Assembly (NCBI RefSeq): GCF_051486985.1
Contig: NZ_JAHVDV010000014.1
Location: 1 to 64,000 of the forward strand
Source: CBFFRJ01 sp051486985
GTDB lineage: Bacteria > Pseudomonadota > Gammaproteobacteria > Enterobacterales > Enterobacteriaceae
DNA length: 64,000 bases
Direction of reading: 5' to 3'
The translations under genes were made by a program, and so were the position numbers. A model generated the notes under the pieces. The model did no database searches and was not told the DNA's origin. It worked only from the letters and a program-made list of their open reading frames with translations. Shown here in pieces: positions 17,831-26,064 of this stretch (positions are counted from its first letter, which is position 1; every line of letters starts with the position of its first letter).

Positions 17831-17850
17831 GCCACTCTATGGAGTGGCTT
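17831..17850 (-). terminator. Terminator, probably the original one of tRNA-Ile2
   Basis: GCCACTC-CATA-GAGTGGC on the minus strand is followed by TTTTTTG. It lies about 30 bp beyond the displaced tRNA 3' end at 17880, the position expected for the native tRNA terminator before the island split them. Confidence 0.7.
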
Positions 17851-17879
17851 AATCATATGATTTCAAAGCTAGAATTTGG

Positions 17880-17923
17880 TGGCCCCTGCTGGACTTGAAC
17901 CAGCGACCAAGCGATTATGAGTC
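17880..17923 (-). mobile_element. Left attachment site: displaced 3' end of tRNA-Ile2
   Basis: This stretch is the last ~44 nt of a tRNA-Ile2, anticodon loop to CCA, on the minus strand. It shares CGACCAAGCGATTATGAGTC (17904-17923) exactly with the intact tRNA at 44518-44537. Its T-arm differs from that of the intact tRNA but matches the E. coli version. It therefore marks the left end of a 26.6-kb integrated island and appears to be the native chromosomal end. Confidence 0.88.
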
Positions 17924-18049
17924 ATAAAATTGGCATGTTTTTAATTGTTCGCCATTGTCTCTGTTTGTGTTTTTAATTGCCTATAATCAATTGGTTATTA
18001 AGTTATTTTTGTTTCTGATTGGTTCTCTCATTTCCCCATTGTACTATCC

Positions 18050-18095
18050 TTACCTGACCCATTACCTGACCCGAAATGGGCATCGGGTCAGGTAA
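18050..18095. repeat. Integrase arm-type sites (direct plus inverted repeat)
   Basis: TTACCTGACCC at 18050-18060 is repeated directly at 18062-18074 as TTACCTGACCCGA, which then faces its exact 13-bp inverse TCGGGTCAGGTAA at 18083-18095. A 28-bp block containing the two direct copies (18047-18074) recurs exactly at the other island end (44407-44434). Pairing at both ends suggests arm-type integrase binding sites. The palindrome just before the integrase gene may also serve autoregulation. Confidence 0.7.
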
Positions 18096-18120
18096 CGCTT
18101 ATTCTCATAAAGGTAAACTC

Positions 18121-19437
18121 ATGGCCGCTAATCTTACCGAGACTGCTATACGTGGATTGAAGACAAAAAGCACGGCGTACTACGTGTGGAGCAACAGTGC
18201 TCAACGTGGTACCGGCAGGCTTGGCGTTAAGGTTCAGCCTTCAGGCAGCAAGGTTTTTTATTTCCGTTACTACGTTGATAAAGGGAAAAAAGAGAAGTTC
18301 ATCCAATTGGGCATCTGGCCTGAGATGAAACTGGTGAAGGCCAATGAGCTGGCGAAAAAGTATGGTGCCTGGCTTGTTGAAGGAAAAGAGCCCCAGCAAG
18401 AGCTTGAGCAACAGCGCCTGGCCGAACAGCACATCATGCAGATCCATCGTTCTCAAGGATCATTTGAAGAACTGGTGCATGGCTACGTTAACAAGATGAA
18501 GCTCGACAATAAGCGGACGTGGGCTGATGTATTGAAGCGCATGGAAAGAGAGTGCTACTCGGTTATTCCTCGTGATACCAAAGCGAAGGACGTGACGTCT
18601 CTGCAGATCAAAACCATTCTCTCAGGCATTATCCAGCGTGATGCGGTGGTCCATGCGAACCGAATTCGTTCCTACCTGATGGCGGCATTTAACTACGGTC
18701 TGAAGGCTGATAACGATCCGATGAATACCAGCGTGGGTATTACGTTCGGCCTTGAAGTTAACCCGGTATCGGCCATACCGAAGCAGTCTTCGGCGGAAAA
18801 AGTGGGTGATACATGGTTAACGTTGGAAGAGCTGCATGTTGTCATAGAGCAATTCGCAGAGGCAACCAACGTTGGGCCGCTGATGCAGCATTTAATCCGC
18901 TTCTGCGTTTATGCTGGTGGGCAACGTCCTTTCGAAATGATTGCCAGCCAGTGGAGCGCGATTGACTGGCAGCAAAAGACGTTACTAGTCATTGCCGATG
19001 TATCGAAAAACAAACGTGAACATCTGATCCCGCTGACTGAATCGGCATTGAGTGAATTAGCCTCAGTGAAAGAACTGACTAAGGAAAGCAACAGTCCCTA
19101 TATCTTCCCACTCTCGACCAATGGAGATCGACCGGTACGTACTGATAGTCTGGCGCGTTCCATCATGTATTTCCGGGCTTTTAATCCTGAGTTTAAAGTT
19201 TTCACAGCGCGAGATTTACGTCGGACCTGTAAGACTCTGATGGGGGAGGCGGGGATCAGCAAAGAGATCCGCGACCGTATTCAGAATCATGCTCTGAATG
19301 ATGTCAGCTCGAAACACTATGACCGTTATGATTACCTGACTGAAAAGCGCAGGGCGCTTGAGATCTGGGAAGACCGAGTTAATAACTATCAACGGCAGCA
19401 GGAAAACAACGTTGTGAACTTGTTTGGGCGGAGGTAA
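18121..19437 (+). CDS. Tyrosine-type integrase of the island
   Basis: This 438-residue P4-like site-specific recombinase would insert and excise the island at tRNA-Ile2. The start at 18121 (MAANLTETAIRGLK) has AAAGG seven bases upstream and is conserved in the relic at 7856; a longer in-frame start at 18076 lies inside the palindrome. N-terminal DUF4102-type and core-binding domains are followed by the catalytic domain: the first Arg in GGQRPFEMI, DLRRTCKTLM, a His in QNHALN and the nucleophile Tyr in SKHYDRYDYL. It sits at the end of the island away from the intact tRNA and points toward it. Confidence 0.93.
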   Translation: MAANLTETAIRGLKTKSTAYYVWSNSAQRGTGRLGVKVQPSGSKVFYFRYYVDKGKKEKFIQLGIWPEMKLVKANELAKKYGAWLVEGKEPQQELEQQRLAEQHIMQIHRSQGSFEELVHGYVNKMKLDNKRTWADVLKRMERECYSVIPRDTKAKDVTSLQIKTILSGIIQRDAVVHANRIRSYLMAAFNYGLKADNDPMNTSVGITFGLEVNPVSAIPKQSSAEKVGDTWLTLEELHVVIEQFAEATNVGPLMQHLIRFCVYAGGQRPFEMIASQWSAIDWQQKTLLVIADVSKNKREHLIPLTESALSELASVKELTKESNSPYIFPLSTNGDRPVRTDSLARSIMYFRAFNPEFKVFTARDLRRTCKTLMGEAGISKEIRDRIQNHALNDVSSKHYDRYDYLTEKRRALEIWEDRVNNYQRQQENNVVNLFGRR

Positions 19438-19441
19438 AAGC

Positions 19442-20056
19442 TTGTCAAAATATGAGCTTAATTCTGCAGAGGAACGCTATCAGCCGGGCTCTGGAGACTT
19501 AGTGCTGGCTAATAAGCTGGGATTTATTGATGAACAGGAAATGGAGGCGCTGGAGTCTGGCTTGCTGCTGATGCTGTATGAGCAGCTATTTATTGAGGGC
19601 CAGCCGCCTGAGGCGCTGGCTTTTGAGCACATCAGCAGGTGGCATCGCCAATGGCTGGGGAATGTGTACGACTGGGCGGGGAGGCTGCGTAATGCCAACC
19701 TAACTAAGGATGGCTTTCAGTTTGCGGCTGCCGACAGGATTCCGCTGCTGCTTGATGGCTTCGAGAAGCAGTTTCTTTCTCGGTCTGGTGAACTCAAATC
19801 CCTGGCTCGTCTGGAGCTGGTAAGTTATCTGGCTGAATGCCATGTGGAGTTTATTTTGATCCACCCATTCAGAGAAGGTAACGGGCGTCTGTCGCGGCTA
19901 CTTTGCGATGTGCTGTCGGTTCTGGCAGGGAAGGGCTTACTTGATTACAGCCTGTGGGATGAGCACAAGGCGTTTTACTTCAAGGCAATACAGGCGGGTG
20001 TCTCAGGGAACTACAGCCCTATGATGCAACTGGTGAGCGACATCTTGCCAGATTAA
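19442..20056 (+). CDS. Fic family protein (AMPylase-type toxin)
   Basis: This 204-residue protein carries the full Fic motif HPFREGNGR (catalytic H141). Fic enzymes transfer AMP or related groups from nucleotides onto target proteins. A TTG start at 19442 is chosen because GGAGG sits exactly seven bases upstream; it lies just after the integrase stop, so the two are co-transcribed. No inhibitory SxxxEG helix is obvious in its N-terminus, so a separate antitoxin is expected. A small convergent gene at 20053 is a candidate. Confidence 0.88.
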   Translation: MSKYELNSAEERYQPGSGDLVLANKLGFIDEQEMEALESGLLLMLYEQLFIEGQPPEALAFEHISRWHRQWLGNVYDWAGRLRNANLTKDGFQFAAADRIPLLLDGFEKQFLSRSGELKSLARLELVSYLAECHVEFILIHPFREGNGRLSRLLCDVLSVLAGKGLLDYSLWDEHKAFYFKAIQAGVSGNYSPMMQLVSDILPD

Positions 20057-20211
20057 CGGGCGAGGCCAACGGCTTTTGCCTGTGCCTGATTTTGTTTGAG
20101 TTGCTGCTCAATTTTTTGCACAGAGACACCAGTTTCGATCGCGGTTGAGCTGGCGACGGCACGGTAGATTTGAGTCCTGGTGATCTGAGTATGTGATGTT
20201 TTTTTTGTCAT
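20053..20211 (-). CDS. 52-residue protein, candidate Fic antitoxin
   Basis: This frame begins MTKKTSHTQITRTQ; GGGATC is the only weak ribosome site. It ends four bases inside the 3' end of the fic gene, tail to tail. It is predicted helical and contains STAIET, close to the [S/T]xxxE[G/N] inhibitory motif by which antitoxins block Fic active sites, but with Thr where Gly or Asn is usual. Known Fic antitoxins are usually encoded upstream on the same strand, so this is inference from motif and position. It could also be an unrelated small DNA-binding protein. Confidence 0.5.
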   Translation of the reverse strand: MTKKTSHTQITRTQIYRAVASSTAIETGVSVQKIEQQLKQNQAQAKAVGLAR

Positions 20212-20589
20212 GTGAGATCCCTTTTTACTGCACTGATTCTAGTTCGGAAGGAGAATGCTAGCAAGGTTATCATTAATAGATAGAAGGGCGGCGTATGCTT
20301 GTCTTGCCCAAAATTCTGGTTCTTTATTCTCCATTCGCTGCAGAAGGCAAAGAGTTTTCTAGTCATCTGAATTTTTTGACTGTTGCGTGATTCTTGAATT
20401 GTCACCATATGATACACGTCTATTTTTTTTAGATTAATTTATACAGTTTGTGATTTAATTCACATTAATGAATTTGTTTTTTTTGATTCTAAAAACGATG
20501 TATTTTTATGTTTCTCTTAATAGAAATCATGTATGATAAACGTAATAGTTAAAAGCGCTATCTTTATTATATAATTAGTGGGGGGATGT
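20212..20589. other. AT-rich intergenic region
   Basis: Very AT-rich with no supported gene. It should hold the promoters of the leftward small gene and of the rightward 20590 gene. A leftward frame overlapping 20517-20783 is not supported. Confidence 0.4.
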
Positions 20590-21474
20590 TTGTTTACTTT
20601 AGATAACAAAAATAATAATGCAGTCGAGACTGGCATTTTCCTTTCAATCACTGACATATGTGAACGGGAAAATATATCTATTACGAAAGTTATAAGCGAT
20701 TGGTTGAATTTTTCGAGGAAGCTATTTGTGAAATTAGATGCTGTTCCATGTTGCTTGAAAAGAACATTCGAAGGGGATGACAATTCGGAAATAGAAAATA
20801 TTACTTCAGGTTCTGATGAGTACCAAAGCGTTTTTGGTTCAACGGCTTACAGGGTCTTTATTCCTCTAAATCCACAAGAATGTGAAATTGAAAAAAATAA
20901 AGATCAAAATGAAATTGTTTCATCTTATATTTCTTACCAAGGTCTGGCATATGGCTTTTGGGAAGTAAAACCAACTAAAATAACTCGTTTTGCAAATGAA
21001 GGGTATCATATTGCAAATGGAACCTCACGTAATGCTATTATTAATACTCCCGGAGCAGTAATTATTAATGGCAATGTAAGTGATCATATTTTATTTTTTA
21101 ATCATTCTTTTGTGATTTTCAAAGAAGACTTCTTTGTTGGACCTGACATTGAAGCTGTTTTAGATGAGTCTTTATTTACCGAAGGTACAGTTGAGATTTC
21201 ACCTCAAAATATAAAGTCAGTAGTTCCCGGAGCAGAAAGTAACGTTGATCAAAATGTGAACGCTAAAGAAATTGTTAAAGGGGCTAAAGAAAGGGTATCT
21301 AAGGCAGAACGGGATGCTATATTTATAATGTTAAGTAAACACTATAAAAGTAAAAATGGTAAACTTGAGGCTGCACCAATCGCGAATATGTTGAATTCGG
21401 ATGCCAAGGATATATTACCTGGACGAGAATTCAGCCCGGAAACTATTCGCCGCTGGTTGAAATCAATTCAATGA
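20590..21474 (+). CDS. Unknown island protein with C-terminal HTH-like region
   Basis: About 294 residues, AT-rich. A TTG at 20590 is preferred because a GGGGGGA run lies just upstream; a GTG at 20578 has no ribosome site. The N-terminal part (SITDICERENISITKVISDWLN) resembles a helix-turn-helix or a satellite regulator domain. The C-terminus (PIANMLNSDAKDI, then FSPETIRRWLKS) looks like a second DNA-binding helix pair. The middle is beta-rich. I do not recognise a family. Its place between integrase/Fic and AlpA suggests a regulator of the element. Confidence 0.6.
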   Translation: MFTLDNKNNNAVETGIFLSITDICERENISITKVISDWLNFSRKLFVKLDAVPCCLKRTFEGDDNSEIENITSGSDEYQSVFGSTAYRVFIPLNPQECEIEKNKDQNEIVSSYISYQGLAYGFWEVKPTKITRFANEGYHIANGTSRNAIINTPGAVIINGNVSDHILFFNHSFVIFKEDFFVGPDIEAVLDESLFTEGTVEISPQNIKSVVPGAESNVDQNVNAKEIVKGAKERVSKAERDAIFIMLSKHYKSKNGKLEAAPIANMLNSDAKDILPGREFSPETIRRWLKSIQ

Positions 21475-21848
21475 TACTTCAAGTAATTTATTTTTTTATG
21501 GCAAATATAAAAACTTGTTAGCATTATTCATGAGTTCTAATATTTATCATTCTCAGCAATCTATGGTGGGAAAGTTATAATAACTTTTTTTGTTGACTAA
21601 TCCTTAATTATGCAAAGCTAATATAGAGTATAGCCATAAATGGAAAAGTTAATATTGAGAAAAATGTATTTATGAGATTTTTTCATTATTGTGAGTTGCA
21701 TGATTAATACATATCTCTTAATGAATATCCCTTTTAACCTTTTCAATATTTATGTTTCAGGTTTTACTAAAAACGTAATGACGCAAAGGAAAAACGGTAA
21801 ACACATCGAATATTCTATTTAAGAAGCCTCAAATGTATCTTAAAGCTC

Positions 21849-21904
21849 CCACATTAAGCCACCGTAAAAACCACATCAAGCCACTGTAAGCACCACAATA
21901 AGCA
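21849..21904. repeat. 22-bp direct repeats (iteron-like), 2.5 copies
   Basis: CCACATTAAGCCACCGTAAA (21849 on) is followed without gap by CCACATCAAGCCACTGTAAG (21871 on) and a half copy CCACAATAAGCA (21893 on). They lie 85 bp before the alpA-like gene, inside a 514-bp gene-free AT-rich stretch (21475-21988) that otherwise shows nothing. Iterons beside regulator and replication-type genes suggest an origin or AlpA-binding region. Confidence 0.6.
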
Positions 21905-21988
21905 ATGTGCACCTTAATAAGCCGTCAACTTCTTTTATATTAACGCCTGCTTGAGCCATGCTGCATCCATCGAAACAAAGGAGGCAGT

Positions 21989-22225
21989 ATGAAAGCAAAA
22001 TTCAACAGTCCAACATCAGAAGAACGCTTACAGGTATTACGCAACAATGGCGAACCTCATGATCGCCTTGTACGTGAAAAAGAGCGTCAGCACATTACAT
22101 CTGTATCCCGTTCAACGGCCTGGAAACTAGAGCAAGTCGGTCAGTTTCCACTGCGTAAGTCTATTGGTCTGAAATCCTGCGGGTGGCTGTTAAGTGACCT
22201 GCTGTATTGGATCAGTGAGCGTTAA
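21989..22225 (+). CDS. AlpA-like regulator
   Basis: This 78-residue small helix-turn-helix protein of the AlpA type found in P4-like satellites and CP4 islands usually activates integrase or excision. AAAGGAGG precedes the ATG. The HTH segment is ITSVSRSTAWKLEQVGQFP, followed by GLKSCGWLLSDLLYWI, the expected C-terminal helix. It is downstream of the 22-bp repeats and upstream of the DUF3987 gene. Confidence 0.8.
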   Translation: MKAKFNSPTSEERLQVLRNNGEPHDRLVREKERQHITSVSRSTAWKLEQVGQFPLRKSIGLKSCGWLLSDLLYWISER

Positions 22226-22348
22226 CATCAGGTGTTTTTTGCATTTATTTTTTGGATGACCCGAGTTCATCCTGCTATTTCTACTATTAATAGCGGAATA
22301 GCAATATGAGTGAAATCGTTTTAAACGTTAACTGAATGAGAGGTATCT

Positions 22349-23773
22349 ATGCTGTGTGGTCGTCCTTTTCCTGTACATGTGTTCCCACAGATCATCAGAA
22401 ATGCAGTTTACGAAGTAGAACAGCATACGCAGGCTCCTCAGGCTTTGATTGCCGCATCAGTACTAGGGGTTATTTCTCTTGCCTGCCAGAACCGGATTGA
22501 TGTGTGCAGACTGAATAATCTGCGCAGCCCGGTATCGCTTTTTTTACTGACACTGGCGGAATCGGGTGAACGCAAAAGTACGGTGGACAAACTGCTAATG
22601 AAGCCATTGTATCAGCTGGAAGATGAATGGTTTGAAAAATATACCCAGGATCTGATTATCTGGCGGAATGAGGAAACGGCTTTTAATGTTGAAAAGAAAG
22701 CCTTGATGTCAAAACTGAAATCAGAGATTTCCCGTAACAAAGAACATTCCACAACGAATGAACGACTGAAAGCGCTGTTGGCAACATACCCGAAAGCACC
22801 GGTCAGGTTCAGACAGATATTCAATGATGCCACACCTGCGGCGATAAAAGACTATCTCAGTGGGCGCTGGCGGTCTATCGGGCTTATGTCTGATGAAGCT
22901 GGCACCATTTTTAACGGCTATGCGCTGAATGAACTGCCTTTCATCAATAAAATGTGGGATGGCGCAATGTTTCCCGTGGAAAGAAAAAGCGAACCAGATA
23001 AATTAATCAAAGATGCCAGAATGACGCTGGCACTGATGGTCCAGCCTGATGTGCTTAAAAAAGGATATCTGGAACGAAAAGGCGATACAGCGAAAGGGAT
23101 CGGATTCTTCGCACGGTGCTTGATGTGTCAGCCTGGTTCAACACAGGGCTACCGGCAAATTACCAGCCCGGTTGTCTCAAGCGAGCATCTACCGGTATTT
23201 CATCTACGACTGATGGGGATCGTTAACGAGAGTATTACCAGAAATGATGAAAATGAACGTCAGTGTCTGTACTTCTCCCCTGAGGCTGAAAAACGCTGGC
23301 TCGAATTTTATAATAAAGTTGAGTCGGAAATGGGGATTCTTGGAGCGCTGTCTAATTTTAAAGATTATGCCTCTAAAATGGCTGAAAATATGGCAAGAAT
23401 TGCGGCATTATTGCATTACTTTAATGGTGATGAAGGTGATATATCTCTTCTTACTACGGAGGCTGCTGTGGAGATCAGTGCCTGGTATGTTGATGAGTAT
23501 ATTCGACTTGTTTCTAATCCCCCGAGATTTACACTGGTTAATTCAGAAGCGGATGAACTTTACTTCTGGATTAAAGAGTATTGCTGTCGGTGCTTTGTAC
23601 CCTACATCAGGAAAAACACTATACTGCAATATGGACCCAGTAGGTTTCGAAATCGTAATAAACTGAATGAGTTGTTAGGTGTACTATATTCTAAAAAAAG
23701 GATACTCGCTGCTAAAAAAGGAAAAACAGTATTTATAGCACCCGCTAATATCGAATTTAATATTTATAGTTAA
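22349..23773 (+). CDS. DUF3987 (YfjI-like) protein
   Basis: This 474-residue protein is of the DUF3987 family, known from CP4-57 YfjI and related satellites and thought to act in element replication as a helicase- or primase-associated ATPase. The Walker-like segment LAESGERKSTVDKLL is near residues 70-85, and VERKSEPD lies further on. GAGAGG precedes the ATG. It is slightly shorter than typical family members (about 470-520 aa). It forms one rightward group with alpA and the YagK/YfjJ-type gene. Confidence 0.75.
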   Translation: MLCGRPFPVHVFPQIIRNAVYEVEQHTQAPQALIAASVLGVISLACQNRIDVCRLNNLRSPVSLFLLTLAESGERKSTVDKLLMKPLYQLEDEWFEKYTQDLIIWRNEETAFNVEKKALMSKLKSEISRNKEHSTTNERLKALLATYPKAPVRFRQIFNDATPAAIKDYLSGRWRSIGLMSDEAGTIFNGYALNELPFINKMWDGAMFPVERKSEPDKLIKDARMTLALMVQPDVLKKGYLERKGDTAKGIGFFARCLMCQPGSTQGYRQITSPVVSSEHLPVFHLRLMGIVNESITRNDENERQCLYFSPEAEKRWLEFYNKVESEMGILGALSNFKDYASKMAENMARIAALLHYFNGDEGDISLLTTEAAVEISAWYVDEYIRLVSNPPRFTLVNSEADELYFWIKEYCCRCFVPYIRKNTILQYGPSRFRNRNKLNELLGVLYSKKRILAAKKGKTVFIAPANIEFNIYS

Positions 23774-23965
23774 ATTAATTGCAGAGTGGATTGGTAAAGC
23801 ATTGGTGTTACGCAATGTAATTTTTTTGATGAATTTAGTGTTGGATAGGTAATATATTTCTATCATCTTTAATATTATATATACCCTACAATCAAGTAAT
23901 GCTTGTATCTATTTAAATCATTAAAATTAAATGGTGTTGTAGGAATATACATAAGGATTTAATCT

Positions 23966-24586
23966 ATGAATTCATACCCAGGATCGCATGGTGAGCATGT
24001 ACTCGCCTATAAAAAGCATATTGAACGAGTCGTCAATGATGCTGTAAGTGAATTCCCTAGAACAATGGCATTACGTATTGATGCCCATTATCCCCCTATT
24101 TTAGATAGAGGAGATACAGTTTGCTGTTTCCCAAATCTGGAGCCTGGAGCGATATCCCGTTTCCGTAATGCGTTAAATGCAATGCTGGAGGCCAATGAGA
24201 AAGCCAGAGCAGCTAACGGTAAACGAATCTATCCAAACCGTGTTCGTCACGTTTGGGTACGTGAGTTTTCCGAAGAGGGAAAATGCCACTTTCATCTTGG
24301 TCTTTTTTTTAACAAAGATGCTTATTACCATTTAGGTGATTATGAGGCTGAAAGCAATTTACGGATGATGATTGTAAGGGCATGGTACAGTGCCCTGGGG
24401 TTGGAACTGGATGATTATCCGGGATTAGTTCATTATCCTGAAAACTGTCGTTATATATTAGATGTCAATGATCTTAACTTTAAAGGGGAGTTTAACAACT
24501 TACTAAATCGTTTGGATTACTTAGCCAAGCTTGATACTAAGATATTTGGCGATGGAGATCGGAACTTCGGTTGTAGTCGAGGGTGA
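23966..24586 (+). CDS. YagK/YfjJ-type (inovirus Gp2-like) protein
   Basis: This 206-residue protein resembles the YagK/YfjJ C-terminal domain, related to filamentous-phage Gp2 replication initiators. Characteristic blocks are FRNALNAMLEANEKARAANG, the histidine pair in KCHFHLGLFFN (HUH-like) and VHYPENCRYILD. AAGGA precedes the ATG. It ends the rightward satellite gene group and is followed by a strong terminator. Confidence 0.8.
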   Translation: MNSYPGSHGEHVLAYKKHIERVVNDAVSEFPRTMALRIDAHYPPILDRGDTVCCFPNLEPGAISRFRNALNAMLEANEKARAANGKRIYPNRVRHVWVREFSEEGKCHFHLGLFFNKDAYYHLGDYEAESNLRMMIVRAWYSALGLELDDYPGLVHYPENCRYILDVNDLNFKGEFNNLLNRLDYLAKLDTKIFGDGDRNFGCSRG

Positions 24587-24604
24587 TTATTTTTTTACGG
24601 CAAT

Positions 24605-24636
24605 GGCCTTTCTTATGAATGGAAAGGCCTGATTTT
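24605..24636 (+). terminator. Rho-independent terminator between convergent operons
   Basis: GGCCTTTC pairs with GAAAGGCC (24622-24629) across a nine-base loop, followed by TGATTTTTC. It separates the rightward satellite genes from the end of the leftward defence operon. Confidence 0.75.
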
Positions 24637-24657
24637 TCAGTGTTCAATATGTAATCA

Positions 24658-26064
24658 TCAGGAAATGATTACTTTTAATGCTCTCCAGCCATAACGATTT
24701 TTGGTTTTATCGAGTTCAACAACACGTACAACGTGTACTTTTTGGCCATCCATTCCCGCAGGCACGAGATCTTTTGGAACAAAAGTATCACCCACAAAAG
24801 CAAAACCTTTTTCTGTCACACGTAGTATATCTTCTATTTCACCGGCGTCTGTAAGAGGCTGCGCTTGAGCCGGCGCGACGGCAACAACTGACTGATCCTC
24901 TTCAGCAATTGTCAGTTGAACGTAATCACCAGGTGAGAGTGGTAATTTATCAGACCAAAGTTTCATTCTGACTGACAGACTTTGATTTCTGCTCACCCAA
25001 GCATGGAAACCACGATTACCAGCATGGATATTCTGAACTAAAGCCAGCTTCTGGACGCGTTCACCAAAAAGATAATCTGCCGCATTCTGAGAACGCTGCA
25101 GTATAAATGAGGTAAGTAGCTCAGTATTTACCTGGTGATTATACCAGGGTTGGTTGAGTAGTTGTTCAAGATCAGTTTTTATCTGCCAACCGTTATGCAA
25201 ATAACAATTAACAGCCCTATGCACACAGATTGATGCTTCGTTATGAAGACCTTCAGCTGCTAACAGTACAGCGAATCCCTTTAGAGTCGGAAGCGCCAGA
25301 GCATCATCGTGGGCACAACTCAAAGCTTTAGCAAACAAGGTAATAGCAGCTTGAGGATCTTTCTGGCGGTAAGTGGTCGCTAGTGCCCCCCACGCCCAGG
25401 CTTCATTCTGTTTTTTACGCAGCACTGCCAGTATTCGTTTTCGCGCCTCTTCGTAGCGTTTTGCAACAATAAGGCATCGCGCTTCGTCATAATCAAGCCA
25501 GATTAATTGTTGGGTATCTTTAACTTCATGGCGCGTTAGTGTCAGCAAAGTGATCAGGTCATCCACAGATAGATGACGCAATGTAGTCTGGCTACTCCAG
25601 GTTTTCGCAAGCTTGCGGGTAAATTTCAGCATCAAGCTAGGAGATTCGCCTTTCTCCGTAATAAACGGCTGTTTGTCTTCCGGACTGAATAGGGTTTTCG
25701 CATGTTTGGCCAGTAGCAGCATCAATTTGGGGAAGTGCTCCAAATTAGCCTGAAAGATAAGTAGCAGGCTGCGATACTCGAAACCACTGTCCGGTAAATC
25801 AAGCCAGATTATCCAGTCCAATAAAAAGTCGATTCGTTCGGCTTCTTGTCGCGTAGGTGTAAACTCACTTTTCCCTGCTGCGGCTCGCGCTTTAATAGTA
25901 TCCCGTACATCTTTTAAATATGCATAACATACCCAGAAGAAAGCCCCTTTAAGAAAGCTATCACTTGGGTTTTGCTGCACTGTTGTACAACCTAGTTCCC
26001 AGGCTGCATCCAGTTCACCACTTTTCCTCAAACGGTTGATTTGTTGGAAAACTTGCTCAGCCAT
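24658..26064 (-). CDS. TPR and OB-fold protein of the defence operon
   Basis: This 468-residue protein has an N-terminal helical region, TPR-like helix pairs (about 165-290, for example DEARCLIVAKRYEEARKRIL and AWAWGALATTYRQKDPQAAI) and a C-terminal part that reads as OB/cold-shock-like folds (SPGDYVQLTIAEE, then GFAFVGDTFVPKDLV). Such a TPR-OB protein beside a helicase recalls predicted conflict systems. It is the last gene of the eight-gene operon; its ATG overlaps the helicase stop by 8 bp, so the two are translationally coupled and likely act as a pair. Biochemical role is unknown. Confidence 0.7.
   Translation of the reverse strand: MAEQVFQQINRLRKSGELDAAWELGCTTVQQNPSDSFLKGAFFWVCYAYLKDVRDTIKARAAAGKSEFTPTRQEAERIDFLLDWIIWLDLPDSGFEYRSLLLIFQANLEHFPKLMLLLAKHAKTLFSPEDKQPFITEKGESPSLMLKFTRKLAKTWSSQTTLRHLSVDDLITLLTLTRHEVKDTQQLIWLDYDEARCLIVAKRYEEARKRILAVLRKKQNEAWAWGALATTYRQKDPQAAITLFAKALSCAHDDALALPTLKGFAVLLAAEGLHNEASICVHRAVNCYLHNGWQIKTDLEQLLNQPWYNHQVNTELLTSFILQRSQNAADYLFGERVQKLALVQNIHAGNRGFHAWVSRNQSLSVRMKLWSDKLPLSPGDYVQLTIAEEDQSVVAVAPAQAQPLTDAGEIEDILRVTEKGFAFVGDTFVPKDLVPAGMDGQKVHVVRVVELDKTKNRYGWRALKVIIS

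Noticed and set aside
18076..18120. Integrase start at the in-frame ATG 18076
   Set aside because: It lies within the arm palindrome; the 18121 start has a ribosome site and is conserved in the relic at 7856.
21849..21904. CRISPR array
   Set aside because: Repeats are contiguous without spacers and only 2.5 copies; no cas genes in the window.
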